Position numbers and translations under genes: made by a program. From the NCBI RefSeq assembly GCF_002243515.1, contig NZ_CP022657.1, positions 1,541,001 to 1,605,000 of the forward strand: a stretch of DNA of 64,000 nt. Direction: 5' to 3'. The notes under the pieces were generated by a model. The model searched no databases. It was given only the letters and a program-made list of their open reading frames with translations, and was not told the DNA's origin. The stretch is from Tumebacillus algifaecis (lineage in GTDB: Bacteria > Bacillota > Bacilli > Tumebacillales > Tumebacillaceae). Of this stretch, positions 1 through 9,843 are shown piece by piece (the stretch's first letter is position 1; each line of letters begins with the position of its first letter).

Positions 1-821
1 CCATTCCTCATCGCAGCGGCAGGCTGCTCAATCTGCGGGTGACCAATGTCCCGGTGATCGTCGATGGACGCATCGTCGGCGCCTATGTGATCGCACAAGA
101 CATCACCGAGCACAAGCGCGCGGAAGAACTGTTGCATCGCTCCGACAAGCTGTCTGCCATCGGTCAATTGGCGGCAGGGATCGCGCATGAGATCCGCAAT
201 CCGCTGACGGCGATCAAAGGATTCACTCAACTGCTCAAAGAAAAGGCGCAACGCGATGTTGAATATTACGATGTGATTCTCTCCGAACTGGATCGCGTCA
301 ACCTGATCGTCGATGAATTTCTGTTTCTTTCCAAGCCGCAGTCTTCCAAATTTCGTCCGGTGCGCCTCGAACAGTTGCTCCAACTGATCGTCACGCTGTT
401 GGAACCACAGGCGATCTTACATGATGTGCGCATCCAGACCCGTTTCCAACCGTTACCAGAGGCTGCGATCGAGGAGAACCAGATCAAGCAGGTCTTTATC
501 AACCTGCTGAAAAATGCGATCGAGGCGATGCCCGCAGGTGGCGACCTGATCATCGAACTGTGGCCCGACGAGGACGACAATGCGCGCGTTCGCCTGATCG
601 ACCAAGGATGTGGGATCACAGAGGAGCAGTTGCAAAAGATCGGCGACCCTTTTTTTACAACCAAAGAAAAAGGCACTGGGCTCGGCTTGATGGTCTCGTT
701 CAAAATCATTGAAGATCACGGCGGACGTCTGGAGATCGAAAGCGAGATTGGGGTCGGCACCACGATTGACGTGCTGTTGCCTTTGACCCAGCAAACAGCA
801 TTAAAACCGCAGGTCGTATGA
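1..821 (+). CDS. PAS-containing sensor histidine kinase, 3' part
   Basis: The reading frame is already open at the window edge, so the true start lies upstream; the GTG at 39 is only an internal codon. What remains is the end of a PAS domain (ending in the typical QDITEHKRAEE), a HisKA dimerisation domain with the phospho-accepting His in AHEIRNP, and a HATPase_c domain with N box (NLLKNAIEAM), G1 box (DQGCGI) and F/G2 boxes (FFTTKEKGTGLGL). It autophosphorylates and passes phosphate to a response regulator. The layout resembles the soluble sporulation kinases of Bacillus, but the missing N-terminus prevents naming the signal or membrane topology. No response regulator follows, which fits an orphan kinase. 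Confidence 0.9.
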   Translation, partial: IPHRSGRLLNLRVTNVPVIVDGRIVGAYVIAQDITEHKRAEELLHRSDKLSAIGQLAAGIAHEIRNPLTAIKGFTQLLKEKAQRDVEYYDVILSELDRVNLIVDEFLFLSKPQSSKFRPVRLEQLLQLIVTLLEPQAILHDVRIQTRFQPLPEAAIEENQIKQVFINLLKNAIEAMPAGGDLIIELWPDEDDNARVRLIDQGCGITEEQLQKIGDPFFTTKEKGTGLGLMVSFKIIEDHGGRLEIESEIGVGTTIDVLLPLTQQTALKPQVV

Positions 822-835
822 TTTGCGGTTTTTGG
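803..835 (+). terminator. Intrinsic terminator of the kinase gene
   Basis: The arms AAAACCGCA and TGCGGTTTT form a hairpin that ends in a T run. The stem begins inside the last codons of the kinase gene. Confidence 0.6.
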
Positions 836-969
836 CATGGGGAACTTGTCAAGAGAATGGATCTGACGAAACGATGCGATCACATCGCTATTTTCTTGCT
901 GGTGGTCTCGACGCAAACGAACTATGATATGATGAAGAGAAGGAATACATAGAAAAGTGAGGGAAAATC

Positions 970-2769
970 ATGAAAAATTTGAGTCAAACGTGGAATCTGG
1001 AAACGTTCTTTGCTGGCGGTTCAGAGTCTCCGGAGCTTGTTGCCTACCTCGATCAATTGGAAGGGAACATCGAGGGGCTTGCGGGTCAGATTGCCACGCT
1101 CAGTGAATCGAATAACGTGGATGCATGGGGCTCTGTGCTGGCCGTTATGCAACAGGCTAACTCCGACCTGCGCTATGTGATGAGTTTCTCCGGCTGCCTG
1201 TTGGCACAGGATGTCAAAGACCAGCAGGCGAAGATCGTTCAGGGCCGCATCGCTAAACTGTCGGCGTCGCTGGGCGCTGCGATGACCGTGCTTGATAAGC
1301 AGATTCTCACCGTCGATGAGCAAGCATGGCAGGCGCTGTTGCAAGACGAGCGCGTGCAACCGATCTCGTTTTGGTTGATCGAGCGCCGTCAGAACGCATT
1401 CAGCAAAATGGCACCGGATCTGGAAGCGCTGGGTGGCGATCTCGCAGTCGATGGCTATCATGCATGGGGCAACCTGTACAACACGCTGATCGGCCGCATG
1501 TCGATCAAGGTGGAGAAAGACGGCGAAGTCAAGGAGCTGTCGATCGGCCAGGCACAAAACATGTACTCCGGCACTCCGGATCGCGAAGTGCGCAAAGCGG
1601 TGTTTGCGGCGTGGGAAGAAGCGTTTGCACAGAGCGAGGAGCTGTTTGCAGCCAACCTCAACCATCTCGGAGGCTTCCGCTGGGCGCTGTACAAATCGCG
1701 CGGCTGGGATTCGATCCTCAAAGAGCCGTGTGACATCAACCGCATGTCCCGCGCCACCCTCGATGTGATGTGGGATGTGATCGACAAGAACAAAGATACG
1801 TTTGTGCAATTCCTCGACCGCAAAGCGGAGCTGATCGGCGTTGACAAGTTGAGCTACTATGACCTGTATGCATCGACATCGACGGCGAAGACTTCTTATA
1901 CCTATGATGAAGGGGCGAACTTCATCGTCGAGCAGTTTGCAGAGTTCTCTCCCGATTTTGCAGCGTTCGCCAAGCGTGCATTTGAGCAGAGCTGGATCGA
2001 GGCGGAAGATCGCCCAGGCAAACGTCCAGGTGGGTTCTGCGCCGGGTTCCCAGGCAAGAACGAGACTCGCATTTTCATGACGTATGACGACTCGATGGGT
2101 GCGGTGTCCACGTTGGCACATGAACTTGGGCACGCGTACCACGCGCACGTGATGGGCGACATGCCGTTCTTCACTCGCATGTACGCGATGAACGTGGCGG
2201 AAACCGCTTCGACGTTTGCCGAAACGCTGGTCACTTCGGCTGCAGTTCGTAGCGCGAAATCGGACGATGAGAAGATTGCCCTGCTGGAAGAGAAAGTGTC
2301 CGGTTCGATCGCGATGTACATGGACATCCATTCCCGGTTCATCTTTGAAAACAATTTCTACGATGAGCGCAAAAAGGGTCTAGTCAGTGCAGAGCGCTTG
2401 AACGAACTGATGGTGGAAGCACAGAAGAAGGCGTACCGCGATTCTTTGGAATTGTACCATCCGCGCTTCTGGGCGTCGAAGTTGCACTTCTACTCCACCT
2501 CGGTTCCGTTCTACAACTTCCCATACACCTTCGGCTACCTGTTCTCGACCGGCGTGTACGCGCTGGCGTTGCAGGAAGGTCCGTCGTTTGCCGACAAGTA
2601 TGTGGCACTGCTTCGCGATACGGCGAGCATGACGGTCGAGGAACTGGCGCAAAAGCATCTCGGCGTCGATCTGACTCAGCCGGAGTTCTGGCAAAATGCG
2701 GTCGATATCACCGTGCAAGACGCGAAAGAATTCCTGCGTTTGACCGCAGGCAAAGTGGCTACGAAGTAA
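970..2769 (+). CDS. pepF: M3 family oligoendopeptidase (PepF-type)
   Basis: 599 residues, a normal length for the PepF/M3 family. The zinc-binding HExxH motif is visible in LAHELGHAYHAH near residue 390, and the third ligand region (NVAETASTFAETL) follows about 25 residues later. Family members are cytoplasmic metallopeptidases that cut short peptides, recycling imported or signal-derived oligopeptides. The ATG at 970 follows GTGAGGGAAA. The gene stands alone between two terminators. No signal peptide is seen. Family assignment is firm; the natural substrate is unknown. Confidence 0.93.
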   Translation: MKNLSQTWNLETFFAGGSESPELVAYLDQLEGNIEGLAGQIATLSESNNVDAWGSVLAVMQQANSDLRYVMSFSGCLLAQDVKDQQAKIVQGRIAKLSASLGAAMTVLDKQILTVDEQAWQALLQDERVQPISFWLIERRQNAFSKMAPDLEALGGDLAVDGYHAWGNLYNTLIGRMSIKVEKDGEVKELSIGQAQNMYSGTPDREVRKAVFAAWEEAFAQSEELFAANLNHLGGFRWALYKSRGWDSILKEPCDINRMSRATLDVMWDVIDKNKDTFVQFLDRKAELIGVDKLSYYDLYASTSTAKTSYTYDEGANFIVEQFAEFSPDFAAFAKRAFEQSWIEAEDRPGKRPGGFCAGFPGKNETRIFMTYDDSMGAVSTLAHELGHAYHAHVMGDMPFFTRMYAMNVAETASTFAETLVTSAAVRSAKSDDEKIALLEEKVSGSIAMYMDIHSRFIFENNFYDERKKGLVSAERLNELMVEAQKKAYRDSLELYHPRFWASKLHFYSTSVPFYNFPYTFGYLFSTGVYALALQEGPSFADKYVALLRDTASMTVEELAQKHLGVDLTQPEFWQNAVDITVQDAKEFLRLTAGKVATK

Positions 2770-2774
2770 TCGCA

Positions 2775-2808
2775 AGACCTTGTGCTGGATCAGCACAAGG
2801 TCTTTTTG
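2775..2808 (+). terminator. Intrinsic terminator after pepF
   Basis: Perfect 12-bp stem (AGACCTTGTGCT / AGCACAAGGTCT) followed by a T run. Confidence 0.9.
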
Positions 2809-2890
2809 TATAAAGCGCACCGAGCCCTAACATTCGTCGCACTCAACCTGCATAATAGTGGAACGCTCAACTGCATGTAAGAACAATTGT

Positions 2891-2916
2891 CCCACCTGTG
2901 CAGGTGGGGCTTTTTT
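2891..2916 (+). terminator. Second intrinsic terminator upstream of the toxin-like gene
   Basis: The stem CCCACCT-GTGC-AGGTGGG is followed by six T. It lies only about 80 bp after the pepF terminator, with no gene between them. It may end a short transcript or insulate the next gene. Confidence 0.7.
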
Positions 2917-2965
2917 ACGCCGTTCTAATATGTTATTATTTATTAATATTAAGGAGAGTGATGAG

Positions 2966-4147
2966 ATGATCGTTCGGAGTCAAGCTACGCCAAAAATGCA
3001 AGCTTCCAAGGTCGAATCTGCCCAGGCAAAGCGAGTCTCATCTGCCTCGTCGTATGCGCATCACACGCTGCTGCAGATGCAAAAAGCGTATGGCAATCGC
3101 GCCACCGCTCAACTGTTACAAACGCGGATGCAAAACACCAAACCGATCCAAGCCAAACTGCAAGTTGGAGATGAGGAGTACGATCCAGATATTGCTCCGC
3201 TTTCAAAATGGGGATTTACAGCGGAGGAGAAACTGCTTTATCAATATATGATTGACGCGGGGACGTCAGATTTCACTTTTGCTGACCGTGGAGAGATGTT
3301 TACGTTTGTGCGAAGGCTTGCTCCGATCTTTGCGAAAGATAAGGCGTTGTTTGATAACGGCATAAACAGCGAATTTTGGGCGAAAGTGATCGAGCACGAA
3401 AAAGACGGGCATTCTTTAGCGCGGCACGGCCCACAGATGACCGAACAAAAGCTGAAAGATCGACTGACCACCGGATATATAGGGTCTGATTTTGCTCCTG
3501 CGGGAGATGAAGGATATGCGACCAGTTTTGAATCCTATGGTGATTATCTGGTCACACAGGCGGCCGCGCAGTCCCATATCAATACGGCGTACCAAAATAC
3601 GGTCAGCCTGTTAAAACCGCTCATCGATGACTATGAAGATAAGATCAAAAATTTTGATGTTACGGATCGTAAGGGTACCTTTAAATTCCTGGACGAGGCG
3701 AAAAAAAAGAGGCAAGCACTCTCAAGAGCGATCAAGGACAACAATTTGAACAACCCAGTAGCGACTGCAAGTCATTTGCTTCCGGTCGCGATGATCGCTT
3801 CGGTGATTGGGAGTTCAACGCCAAAAGTAGGCGATGGACTGTTGATGGTGAACTTTTTTGATCGTTATAAATTTGTCTTGAGTCATGCCCAGGCGGTGGG
3901 CAAGGGGCAGCGCGTACAACCTGCGGAGATCTCGAATCCCCAAAGCACAATTCGCAATCCGAAATATACGACCGGCAAACAATCTCCGTTGTGGAACGAA
4001 TCACAGCTGCAATCGATGGGAGCCATTCAGAATACCTGTACGACATTTAATCCGCCCAATGTGAGCTTTTCTTATACCGCACAGCTCGAACAATGGAAGA
4101 TGCCCCAGCATTTCCCCGACAACGGCGCTGTTGGCTGGAGGGGCTAA
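2966..4147 (+). CDS. Toxin-like / injection-system-associated hypothetical protein
   Basis: 393 residues starting at ATG 2966, nine bases after AAGGAG at 2951; the longer frame from 2858 lacks a ribosome site. No signal peptide. The N-terminal 60 residues are Ala/Ser/Gln-rich and carry LLQMQKAYGNRATAQLLQ, which resembles the YGNRA-type segment at the N-terminus of many DUF4157 and extracellular contractile injection system associated proteins. Around residues 137-165 lies H-S-L-A-R-H-G-P followed by T-x7-R and TG, similar to a core seen in polymorphic-toxin C-terminal domains. The last 100 residues are Asn/Pro-rich. Function is not established; effector or toxin is an inference. No immunity gene is recognisable next to it. 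Confidence 0.6.
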   Translation: MIVRSQATPKMQASKVESAQAKRVSSASSYAHHTLLQMQKAYGNRATAQLLQTRMQNTKPIQAKLQVGDEEYDPDIAPLSKWGFTAEEKLLYQYMIDAGTSDFTFADRGEMFTFVRRLAPIFAKDKALFDNGINSEFWAKVIEHEKDGHSLARHGPQMTEQKLKDRLTTGYIGSDFAPAGDEGYATSFESYGDYLVTQAAAQSHINTAYQNTVSLLKPLIDDYEDKIKNFDVTDRKGTFKFLDEAKKKRQALSRAIKDNNLNNPVATASHLLPVAMIASVIGSSTPKVGDGLLMVNFFDRYKFVLSHAQAVGKGQRVQPAEISNPQSTIRNPKYTTGKQSPLWNESQLQSMGAIQNTCTTFNPPNVSFSYTAQLEQWKMPQHFPDNGAVGWRG

Positions 4148-4155
4148 ATGGGATG

Positions 4156-4192
4156 AAAAAGAGGCACCTGCACTTGGCAGGCGCCTCTTTTT
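4156..4192. terminator. Bidirectional terminator between the toxin-like gene and metH
   Basis: The hairpin AAAAAGAGGC...GCCTCTTTTT has A and T runs on both flanks. It can end the plus-strand gene and the convergent minus-strand metH. Confidence 0.85.
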
Positions 4193-4195
4193 GCG

Positions 4196-7100
4196 TTAAA
4201 CGTTAAAATACCGGGCTTGTGGATGGGAGAAGACCATCGCCGAGACGGACGCTTCCGGGTCCATCATGAACCCTTCGGTGAGCTCGACTCCGATGTCTTG
4301 CGGTTTTAGCAAGCGGAACAGCTGCGCTTGATCGTCGAGACTTGGGCACGCCGGATAGCCAAAAGAGACGCGAATGCCTTGATAGCGGGCACCGAAGCGC
4401 TCGTTCATCGTCATCTCCGGCGGATCGGGGATGCCCCACGCATCGCGCATGATGTGGTGCACGCGTTCTGCGAACGCTTCCGCTAGCTCCAACGCCAACG
4501 CTTGCAGAGAGTGGGAACGCAAGTAGTGGCCCTCATGTTTCCACTTCGTAGACAGCTCATGGATACCTTGTCCGGCGGTGACGACGAGAAAACCGACCTG
4601 ATCCATTTCGCCACTTTCTACGGGGCGCAAGAAATCGCTCAAACAGAGGTGTGGCGCTTGCGGCTGGCGCGGAAAACGGAACGACTCCAACACCTTGGAG
4701 GTGTCCTGCGGGTCGTAGATGCGAATTTCATCGCCTGCCGATTGCGCTGGGAAGTAGCGGTACATGCCCTGTGGACGGATGATACCTGTCGTTTTGGCCA
4801 GTTCGAGCAGTTCTTCCACGACGGTGTGCAGTTCGGTCGCTTTCGGGTCGCCGTCTTTGAGCAGTTGCTCGACGTTTCCTTTCAAACCGAGGTGCTTGCC
4901 GAGCAGCATCCGCAGGTTGAGGTACGGTTGAAGGTGGGAGATCGGATAATCGCGCAACACGTGACGCTCAAAGTCGGGAGCTGGGATGATCGGGTGGTGA
5001 TGGGTGATCGAAGAGCGCACCGACTCGCTCGGCGCGGTGACAGCCGCTTGCTCTACCGTTTCCAGCGTTTGTGAGAGCGCAGCTTCGCGTTGTTTTTGGG
5101 CGAGTCGTTCGCGCTCTTCCGGCTTACAAAGACGGTTGGCGATGTCGAGGCCGTCCATCGCATCTTTGGCAAAGAGCACCAGCCCTTTGTATTCCGGCGC
5201 GATGCGGTTTGACGTAAACTTGCGGGTCAGGGCGGCACCGCCGACGAGCAGGGGCACATCGATGCCTGCTGCACGCAAATCTTGTGCGGTGATCACCATC
5301 TGCTGCGCCGATTTGACGAGCAGACCGGAGAGGCCGATCGCATCGGGCTGTTCGAGGCGAGCCGCTTGGATCAATTGATCTGGTGGAACTTTGATCCCGA
5401 GGTTGACCACATGAAATCCGTTGTTGGAGAGGATGATTTCCACGAGGTTTTTACCGATGTCATGCACGTCGCCTTTGACGGTGGCGAGCAAGATTTTGCC
5501 TTTGTGTGATCCATCCTGTTTTTCCATGTACGGTTCGAGGAAGGCGACGGCCGCTTTCATCACTTCAGCGCTCTGTAGCACTTCCGCGACGATCAGTTCG
5601 TTTTGGTTGAACAGCCGCCCGACCTCTTCCATCCCTGCCATCAGCGGTCCGTTGATAATTTCCAGTGGCGGGTAGTTTTGAAGCGCTTCTTCGAGGTCGG
5701 CGATCAATCCTTCCTTGCTGCCCTCTACCACGTAGTTGCCGAGGCGCTCTTCCAGCGTCATGTTGGAGACGGCGACCGTCTGCGTCACTTTTTTCTCCCG
5801 ATAAAACGCGGTGAACTGCGCCAATTTTTCATCGGTGATGTGGAAGAGCAGGTCTTCGGACAGCGTGCGCTCCTCTTCTGGGATCGAGGCATAGCGCTCC
5901 AGTTTTTCGGAGTTGACGATCGCATAGTCCAGCCCTGCTTTGGTGCAGTGGTAGAGAAAGACGGCGTTCAACACTTCGCGCCCTGCGGCCGGAAGTCCGA
6001 AGGAAACGTTGGAGACGCCAAGGATCGTCTGGCACTCCGGCAGCGCTGCTTTGATCAGACGGATGCCTTCGATCGTCTCTTTTGCGGAACCGATGTACTG
6101 CTCATCGCCGGTGCCGCACGGGAAGACGAGCGGGTCGAAGATCAGGTCTTGCGGGTTCAGACCGTACTTGCCGACGAGCAGGTCGTAGGAGCGTTTGGCC
6201 ACTTCCAATTTGCGTTCGCGGGTAACCGCCATGCCCTGCTCATCGATGGTGCCCACCACCACGGCGGCGCCGTATTTTTTGATCAGCGGCACAACTTCCG
6301 CAAATTTTGCTTCGCCATCTTCGAGGTTGATCGAGTTTAAGATCGCTTTGCCTTGCGAGTATTTCAGGGCGAGGTCAAAAACGGTCGGGTCGGTCGAGTC
6401 GATCATCAGCGGCGTTTTCACTTTTTTGGTCACGAAGTTAAGGAACGCGCTCATATCTTGGTGCTCATCGCGGTCGGGGTCTTGCAGGCAGACGTCGATC
6501 ACATGCGCACCCTTTTTGACTTGGGCGCGAGCGACTTCAGAAGCTTCCTCATATTTGCCTTCGACGATCAAGTTGCGAAATTTGCGCGAACCGAGCACGT
6601 TGGTGCGCTCACCGACGATCAGCGGGCGGTTGTCCGGTTCGATGAACAGCGCTTCGATGCCGGAGACGGCCGGAGCGTGATGCGGATTGCTGACCCGAGG
6701 CGGGAGGTCTTGTAGCGCTTCGTGAATCGCGCGGATATGGTCAGGCGTCGTGCCGCAGCAGCCGCCTGCCACGTTGAGCCAGCCTTGTTCTGCGAAGCCG
6801 CGCAGCTTTTTGGCAAGCCCAATCGGCGATTCGTGGTAGTGGCCGTTTTCGTCGGGAAGCCCGGCGTTCGGGTAGCAGGAGACGGCGCACTGGGCCAGGT
6901 CGGACAGCGAGCGCAGGTGGTCGCGCATGAACTCAGGTCCGGTGGCGCAGTTCAGTCCGATGGATATCGGTTTTACATGCTCAAGCGAGATATAGAACGA
7001 TTCGATGTTCTGTCCGGCAAGCGTCGTGCCCATCGGTTCAATCGTGCCGGAGATCATCACCGGAAGCTCTTGTTGCAACTCTTGAAACGCAAGGCCGAGG

Positions 7101-7633
7101 CCAATGCTGGCAGCTTTTACGTTCAGCGTGTCTTGGATGGTTTCTAACAGCAACACGTCAGCACCCGCTTGAACCAGCGCGCGGGCCTGAACCGCATACG
7201 TTTCGACCAGTTCGTCAAACGTGATGCCGCCCGTGACAGACAGCGCCTTGGTGGTCGGTCCGATCGCACCGGCCACATAGCGCGGCCACTCCGGAGTTGA
7301 GAACTTATCTACAGCTGCGCGGGCGAGGCGCACCGCTTCGCTGTTGATCAGTTCGGTCTTGTCTTGAAGGTCGTATTCGGCGAGGACGAGTGAGGTCGCA
7401 CCAAATGTGTTCGTTTCAATGATGTCGGCGCCTGCTTCCAGATATGCTTCATGAATTTTCTGAATCACATCGGGGCGGGTCAGGACGAGATTTTCATTAC
7501 AACCGTCTAGATCCTCACCGCCAAAATCGTCTGGGGTCAGGTTTTCCTGTTGCAGCATCGTACCCATCGCTCCGTCGAGGATGAGGATTTTGCGGGTGAG
7601 TTGGGTTTGAATCGGTACTCGGCTCTGGCTCAT
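4196..7633 (-). CDS. metH: Cobalamin-dependent methionine synthase
   Basis: 1145 residues, full length for MetH. In order: homocysteine S-methyltransferase barrel with zinc cysteines (NCATG near residue 228, GGCCGT near 288), pterin-binding barrel (about 330-590), B12 cap and Rossmann domain with the cobalt-ligand motif GDVHDIGKN near residue 725, and the C-terminal AdoMet reactivation domain with GYPACPS. It transfers the methyl group of 5-methyltetrahydrofolate to homocysteine through methylcobalamin. The ATG is preceded by GGAGGCAGC. Transcription is controlled by the SAM-I riboswitch directly upstream. No separate metF is present nearby. Confidence 0.97.
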   Translation of the reverse strand: MSQSRVPIQTQLTRKILILDGAMGTMLQQENLTPDDFGGEDLDGCNENLVLTRPDVIQKIHEAYLEAGADIIETNTFGATSLVLAEYDLQDKTELINSEAVRLARAAVDKFSTPEWPRYVAGAIGPTTKALSVTGGITFDELVETYAVQARALVQAGADVLLLETIQDTLNVKAASIGLGLAFQELQQELPVMISGTIEPMGTTLAGQNIESFYISLEHVKPISIGLNCATGPEFMRDHLRSLSDLAQCAVSCYPNAGLPDENGHYHESPIGLAKKLRGFAEQGWLNVAGGCCGTTPDHIRAIHEALQDLPPRVSNPHHAPAVSGIEALFIEPDNRPLIVGERTNVLGSRKFRNLIVEGKYEEASEVARAQVKKGAHVIDVCLQDPDRDEHQDMSAFLNFVTKKVKTPLMIDSTDPTVFDLALKYSQGKAILNSINLEDGEAKFAEVVPLIKKYGAAVVVGTIDEQGMAVTRERKLEVAKRSYDLLVGKYGLNPQDLIFDPLVFPCGTGDEQYIGSAKETIEGIRLIKAALPECQTILGVSNVSFGLPAAGREVLNAVFLYHCTKAGLDYAIVNSEKLERYASIPEEERTLSEDLLFHITDEKLAQFTAFYREKKVTQTVAVSNMTLEERLGNYVVEGSKEGLIADLEEALQNYPPLEIINGPLMAGMEEVGRLFNQNELIVAEVLQSAEVMKAAVAFLEPYMEKQDGSHKGKILLATVKGDVHDIGKNLVEIILSNNGFHVVNLGIKVPPDQLIQAARLEQPDAIGLSGLLVKSAQQMVITAQDLRAAGIDVPLLVGGAALTRKFTSNRIAPEYKGLVLFAKDAMDGLDIANRLCKPEERERLAQKQREAALSQTLETVEQAAVTAPSESVRSSITHHHPIIPAPDFERHVLRDYPISHLQPYLNLRMLLGKHLGLKGNVEQLLKDGDPKATELHTVVEELLELAKTTGIIRPQGMYRYFPAQSAGDEIRIYDPQDTSKVLESFRFPRQPQAPHLCLSDFLRPVESGEMDQVGFLVVTAGQGIHELSTKWKHEGHYLRSHSLQALALELAEAFAERVHHIMRDAWGIPDPPEMTMNERFGARYQGIRVSFGYPACPSLDDQAQLFRLLKPQDIGVELTEGFMMDPEASVSAMVFSHPQARYFNV

Positions 7634-7661
7634 AGGAAAGCTGCCTCCTTTGCTTTACATA

Positions 7662-7697
7662 CAAAAAAACCTCTTCTCGGGCATTCCAAGAAGAGGG
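7662..7697 (-). terminator. Riboswitch expression-platform terminator of metH
   Basis: On the minus strand the stem CCTCTTCT/AGAAGAGG is followed by seven U, just before the metH ribosome-binding site. It should form when SAM is bound and stop transcription before metH. Confidence 0.85.
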
Positions 7698-7721
7698 TAG
7701 CGTTCCATTTGCATACGTGTC

Positions 7722-7823
7722 CTCTCTTATCTGCCAAAGCGCATAGCTTTGCTGGAATTAGCACCTGTAACACGGTTGCCGAGGCTTCGCAGGGCCAGTT
7801 CCCTCCGCCTCTCTGGATAAGAG
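7722..7823 (-). promoter_or_regulatory. SAM-I (S-box) riboswitch aptamer
   Basis: Minus-strand RNA carries the S-box signature elements in order: P1 5' arm CTTATC next to AGAGAGG, GGAGGGAA, the GAAGCC/CGGCAACC segment, GGTGCTAATTCC, and the P1 3' arm GATAAGAG. Members bind S-adenosylmethionine and switch off methionine genes. Its position before metH and the adjoining terminator agree with that role. Confidence 0.95.
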
Positions 7824-7848
7824 TTCAAGTCATTTTGTTGTTGGACTG

Positions 7849-7878
7849 ATACTATCACCTTTGAAACGTATGTGTCAA
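7849..7878 (-). promoter_or_regulatory. Sigma-A promoter of the metH leader
   Basis: Minus strand: TTGACA (7878-7873), an 18-bp spacer, and TAGTAT (7854-7849), placing the start about 20 nt before the aptamer. It runs divergent to yunB. Confidence 0.7.
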
Positions 7879-7934
7879 TGGATTGTTTTATGTTCGTCCG
7901 CATAGAGATGAGTACAGGGAAAGGAGGAAGCGGA

Positions 7935-8672
7935 ATGGCGATGAAGATTCGCGGCGCGAAGAAGCGAGTCAACTGGCGCTTTATTTTCTTTGCCCTGCTC
8001 GTCATGTTCGTGTTTTCGATCGTGCAGTCGATCTACTTTGTGGAGCACAATCTGCACCCCACTTTTGTTAAAATCGCGGAGGAGAACTCGCGGCATATCG
8101 CGACGGAGGCGATCAACAACTCGATTGCGGAGCGGATTTCGGAGGAGACGAACTACAACAAATTGGTCGATTTGAAAACGAATGCTGGCGGCAAGGTGAC
8201 CGCTGGGTATTTTAACATGATTGAGGCGTCGCGCATTCAAAACGATGTGACCAAAAGCATTCAGACGGTCCTGCACAGCCTACAGGAGAAAAAGTTGTAC
8301 ATTCCGGCTGGGCAGGCGTTTGGCTCCGCCTTTCTATCTCAGTTCGGACCTGATATTCCGGTGACGATCAAGCCAGTCGGAACGATCAAATCCGAAATCG
8401 GCTGGGAGACGCGGGATCAGGGAATCAATCAGACGGTGCACATCTTGTATCTGGATATCAATGTGCATACGTCTGTCATCATTCCGTTCTCAACCACGCC
8501 ATCCGACGTGCGGACGAAAGTGCCGATCGCCTACGTGTTTCTGGTGGGCGAGGTACCGCAGATGGTTTTCAATGCGAAAGGGGAAACGATCGGCCAGACG
8601 ACCTCCAGCCAAGGGATGCCGATGCCTTCCATTCAACTGCCCAAGCTGAATGATGACGACGAGGAGGAATAG
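7935..8672 (+). CDS. yunB: Sporulation protein YunB
   Basis: 245 residues from ATG 7935, which follows AAAGGAGG; the longer frame from 7872 lacks a ribosome site. A single membrane anchor near residues 15-38 (WRFIFFALLVMFVFSIVQSI) follows a basic start, and an extracytoplasmic domain follows. Sequence style and length match YunB, a sigma-E-dependent spore protein of Bacillales. The tail is acidic (DDDEEE). The molecular role of the family is not well defined. Confidence 0.88.
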   Translation: MAMKIRGAKKRVNWRFIFFALLVMFVFSIVQSIYFVEHNLHPTFVKIAEENSRHIATEAINNSIAERISEETNYNKLVDLKTNAGGKVTAGYFNMIEASRIQNDVTKSIQTVLHSLQEKKLYIPAGQAFGSAFLSQFGPDIPVTIKPVGTIKSEIGWETRDQGINQTVHILYLDINVHTSVIIPFSTTPSDVRTKVPIAYVFLVGEVPQMVFNAKGETIGQTTSSQGMPMPSIQLPKLNDDDEEE

Positions 8673-8739
8673 CAACGTGTACGGCGCGGGAAAAGATGGT
8701 ACGATAGTGTCAGTATGATCGAGGCAGGAGGACATCGCG

Positions 8740-9387
8740 ATGGACAGGGAAGCAATAATCGCAGCAGCGGAACAATTTGTACAACAGGAATTGGGCTCGG
8801 ACAGCTCCGGTCATGACTACTGGCACATCTTTCGCGTCTGGCAGACAGCGAAGAAGATCGGGCAGGTAGAAGGAGCAGACCTCTTCATCGTCGAACTGGC
8901 TGCGCTGTTGCATGATCTGGCCGATGAGAAGCTTAACGAGAGCGAGGCGGCCGGGCTCGCCAAGGTGCGCGGTTGGCTGGAAGCGCAGGACGTGGCAGTA
9001 GAAGAGGTAGATCATGTGATGGAGATCATCTCGACGATGTCTTTTAAAGGTGGGAACAAGCCGGGCATGCGGACGCTGGAAGGGGCGGTGGTGCAGGATG
9101 CGGACCGCCTCGATGCGCTGGGTGCGGTCGGAATCGCCCGCACGTTTGCCTATTCGGGGGCAAAAGGGCAGTTGCCCCATGATCCGCAGCTCAAGCCGCG
9201 CACCGACATGACGGCGCAGGAATATCGCCAAGGCAAGTCTACCGCGATCAACCATTTCTATGAAAAGCTGCTAAAGTTAAAAGAGTTGATGAACACCGCT
9301 TATGGTCGTCAGATGGCCGAGGGGCGGCATCGGGTGATGGAAGCGTTTTTGGAACAGTTTTACGCGGAATGGGAGGGGCAGCGGTGA
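8740..9387 (+). CDS. HD-domain phosphohydrolase
   Basis: 215 residues; ATG follows AGGAGG. Metal-binding HD-superfamily motifs are visible: HDYWH near the N-terminus, LLHDLADEK near residue 55, and DADRLDALGAVGIAR near residue 123. The arrangement matches the YedJ/YpgQ-type HD hydrolases, which act on nucleotides or other phosphate esters and are usually cytoplasmic. The substrate cannot be told from sequence. It follows yunB by 67 bp without a terminator, so co-transcription is possible. Confidence 0.85.
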   Translation: MDREAIIAAAEQFVQQELGSDSSGHDYWHIFRVWQTAKKIGQVEGADLFIVELAALLHDLADEKLNESEAAGLAKVRGWLEAQDVAVEEVDHVMEIISTMSFKGGNKPGMRTLEGAVVQDADRLDALGAVGIARTFAYSGAKGQLPHDPQLKPRTDMTAQEYRQGKSTAINHFYEKLLKLKELMNTAYGRQMAEGRHRVMEAFLEQFYAEWEGQR

Positions 9388-9587
9388 GCAAAAATGCGCG
9401 CTGCGAATAGAATGAAAGTAGAGATGTAACATAGGTCACATACTTCGCTTTCCACGATGCCTATACTAAGTGTAAAATAAATACAAGATGCGGCGCATCA
9501 CATCGCATGAGTCGGAATTCTTCCGCCTATACTAGTTGTGTATGCGCAGTTATCTCATTTGGAAGAACGAAATGGAGGCTACTCAAA

Positions 9588-9815
9588 ATGGAAGATCTTC
9601 GCGCACGCGTTCAAGAAGCGCTTGACAAAGTCCGCCCGGGTCTGCAAGCAGACGGCGGCGACGCAGAATTGGTAGAAGTTGCTGATGGGATCGCAAAAAT
9701 TCGTATGACCGGCGCTTGCGGCGGTTGCCCGATGTCCACGATGACCCTGAAAATGGGAATCGAGCGTACGATCCGCGCAACTGTACCGGAAATCACAGAA
9801 GTAGTCGCAGTCTAA
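9588..9815 (+). CDS. NifU-type Fe-S scaffold protein
   Basis: 75 residues from ATG 9588, preceded by ATGGAGGC; the longer frame from 9507 has no ribosome site. The C-terminal NifU domain is complete, with the cluster-binding pair Cys44-x-x-Cys47 in ACGGCP. Stand-alone proteins of this type (YutI in Bacillus) are thought to carry or deliver Fe-S clusters. It is followed 28 bp later by trxA, suggesting a shared thiol/iron-sulfur role. The upstream 200 bp carries no gene. Confidence 0.9.
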   Translation: MEDLRARVQEALDKVRPGLQADGGDAELVEVADGIAKIRMTGACGGCPMSTMTLKMGIERTIRATVPEITEVVAV

Positions 9816-9843
9816 ATCTTTTTACTGTACGGAGGTATGAACC

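Noticed and set aside
9459-9534. Direct repeat GCCTATACTA at 9459-9468 and 9525-9534 upstream of the NifU-like gene
   Set aside because: Both copies look like -10 boxes, but neither has a credible -35 element. Too short to call a repeat family.
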